Of a stretch of 64,000 nt of DNA, positions 63,736 through 64,000 are shown piece after piece. This stretch comes from Apteryx mantelli (Eukaryota > Chordata > Aves > Apterygiformes > Apterygidae). The notes under the pieces were generated by a model. That model ran no database searches. It had not been told where the DNA came from and saw only the letters and a program-made list of their open reading frames with translations. A program made the translations under genes and the position numbers. The stretch is from positions 78,533,268 through 78,597,267 of the forward strand of contig NC_089981.1 in assembly GCF_036417845.1 (NCBI RefSeq). The letters run 5' to 3'. Every line of letters begins with the position of its first letter. Position 1 is the first letter of the stretch.

Positions 63736-64000
63736 AGAGCAAAAGATGGCAGTAATAAACAGTAGATTCTGGAACAAATGTAGCTAGCTAAAATATCATC
63801 TTTCTTAAAAAAAGTTGACTTTCATTTCTTTTAACAGCTTTCTCTGAGAAATAGAAGTGTCTATGTCTTCCTGAATACACCTAGGATTATGTGGAAATAG
63901 TTATACCTTGAAGAGCTACATCAAAAGGATTGGTGAAGTATTAAAGCCAAGAGCCAAGTGCTTGCAAGTTAAGAAATGACCAAACTAAGGAAGGTCTTGA
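63736..64000. other. Right edge, unassigned
   Basis: Possibly further decayed CR1 sequence, but similarity is no longer recognisable. No exon seen. Confidence 0.3.

Noticed and set aside
1-64000. CRISPR array, phage, plasmid or bacterial defence system
   Set aside because: The window is vertebrate DNA with introns, CR1 and MIR elements; no regularly spaced repeat array is present.

Overview
This is vertebrate genomic DNA, almost certainly from a bird. The interspersed repeats are CR1-family LINEs plus a few old MIR-type SINEs, with no Alu, B1 or L1, and repeat density is low. The one protein-coding gene that can be read exon by exon is a Sec6/exocyst-like gene on the + strand. By similarity to the mammalian protein it is best called TNFAIP2 (M-Sec). 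No prokaryotic, plasmid, CRISPR or rRNA feature is present, and I recognised no tRNA gene.

Layout. Positions 1-3640 hold nothing I can identify. About 3640-4177 looks like a promoter and a non-coding first exon: a TATA-like element, CCAAT, C/EBP-like, CRE-like and kappaB-like sequences, then an exon without any ATG that ends at a good GTAAGT donor. A 6.1 kb intron leads to the first coding exon at 10,293. Eleven coding exons (10,304-24,173) join with compatible phases into one open frame of 688 codons plus stop, and a 3' UTR of about 1.5 kb ends near a polyadenylation signal at 25,646. The second intron carries a 1.75 kb decayed CR1-L3-type LINE in antisense orientation and a MIR copy.

The downstream 38 kb (about 25.7-64 kb) contains no recognisable coding gene. 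It fits the long gene-poor interval known downstream of mammalian TNFAIP2. It holds a MIR (36.0 kb), four CR1 fragments (41.2-42.5 kb +, 43.7-44.4 kb -, 48.0-49.3 kb +, 63.4 kb -), a 19-bp minisatellite (56.7 kb), a CpG-rich patch (54.1-54.6 kb) and a strong CpG island (58.5-60.15 kb). The island contains an exact kappaB motif 11 bp upstream of a canonical TATAAAA box.

How it fits together. TNFAIP2 is a TNF/NF-kappaB-induced membrane-associated protein that promotes plasma-membrane protrusions and tunnelling nanotubes. The two candidate regulatory blocks (4 kb and 59.85 kb) both carry kappaB-like sequences. The most interesting sequence-level observation within the gene is a pair of overlapping splice donors at the end of coding exon 9. 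The better-matching donor is out of frame and would lead to a premature stop positioned to trigger nonsense-mediated decay.
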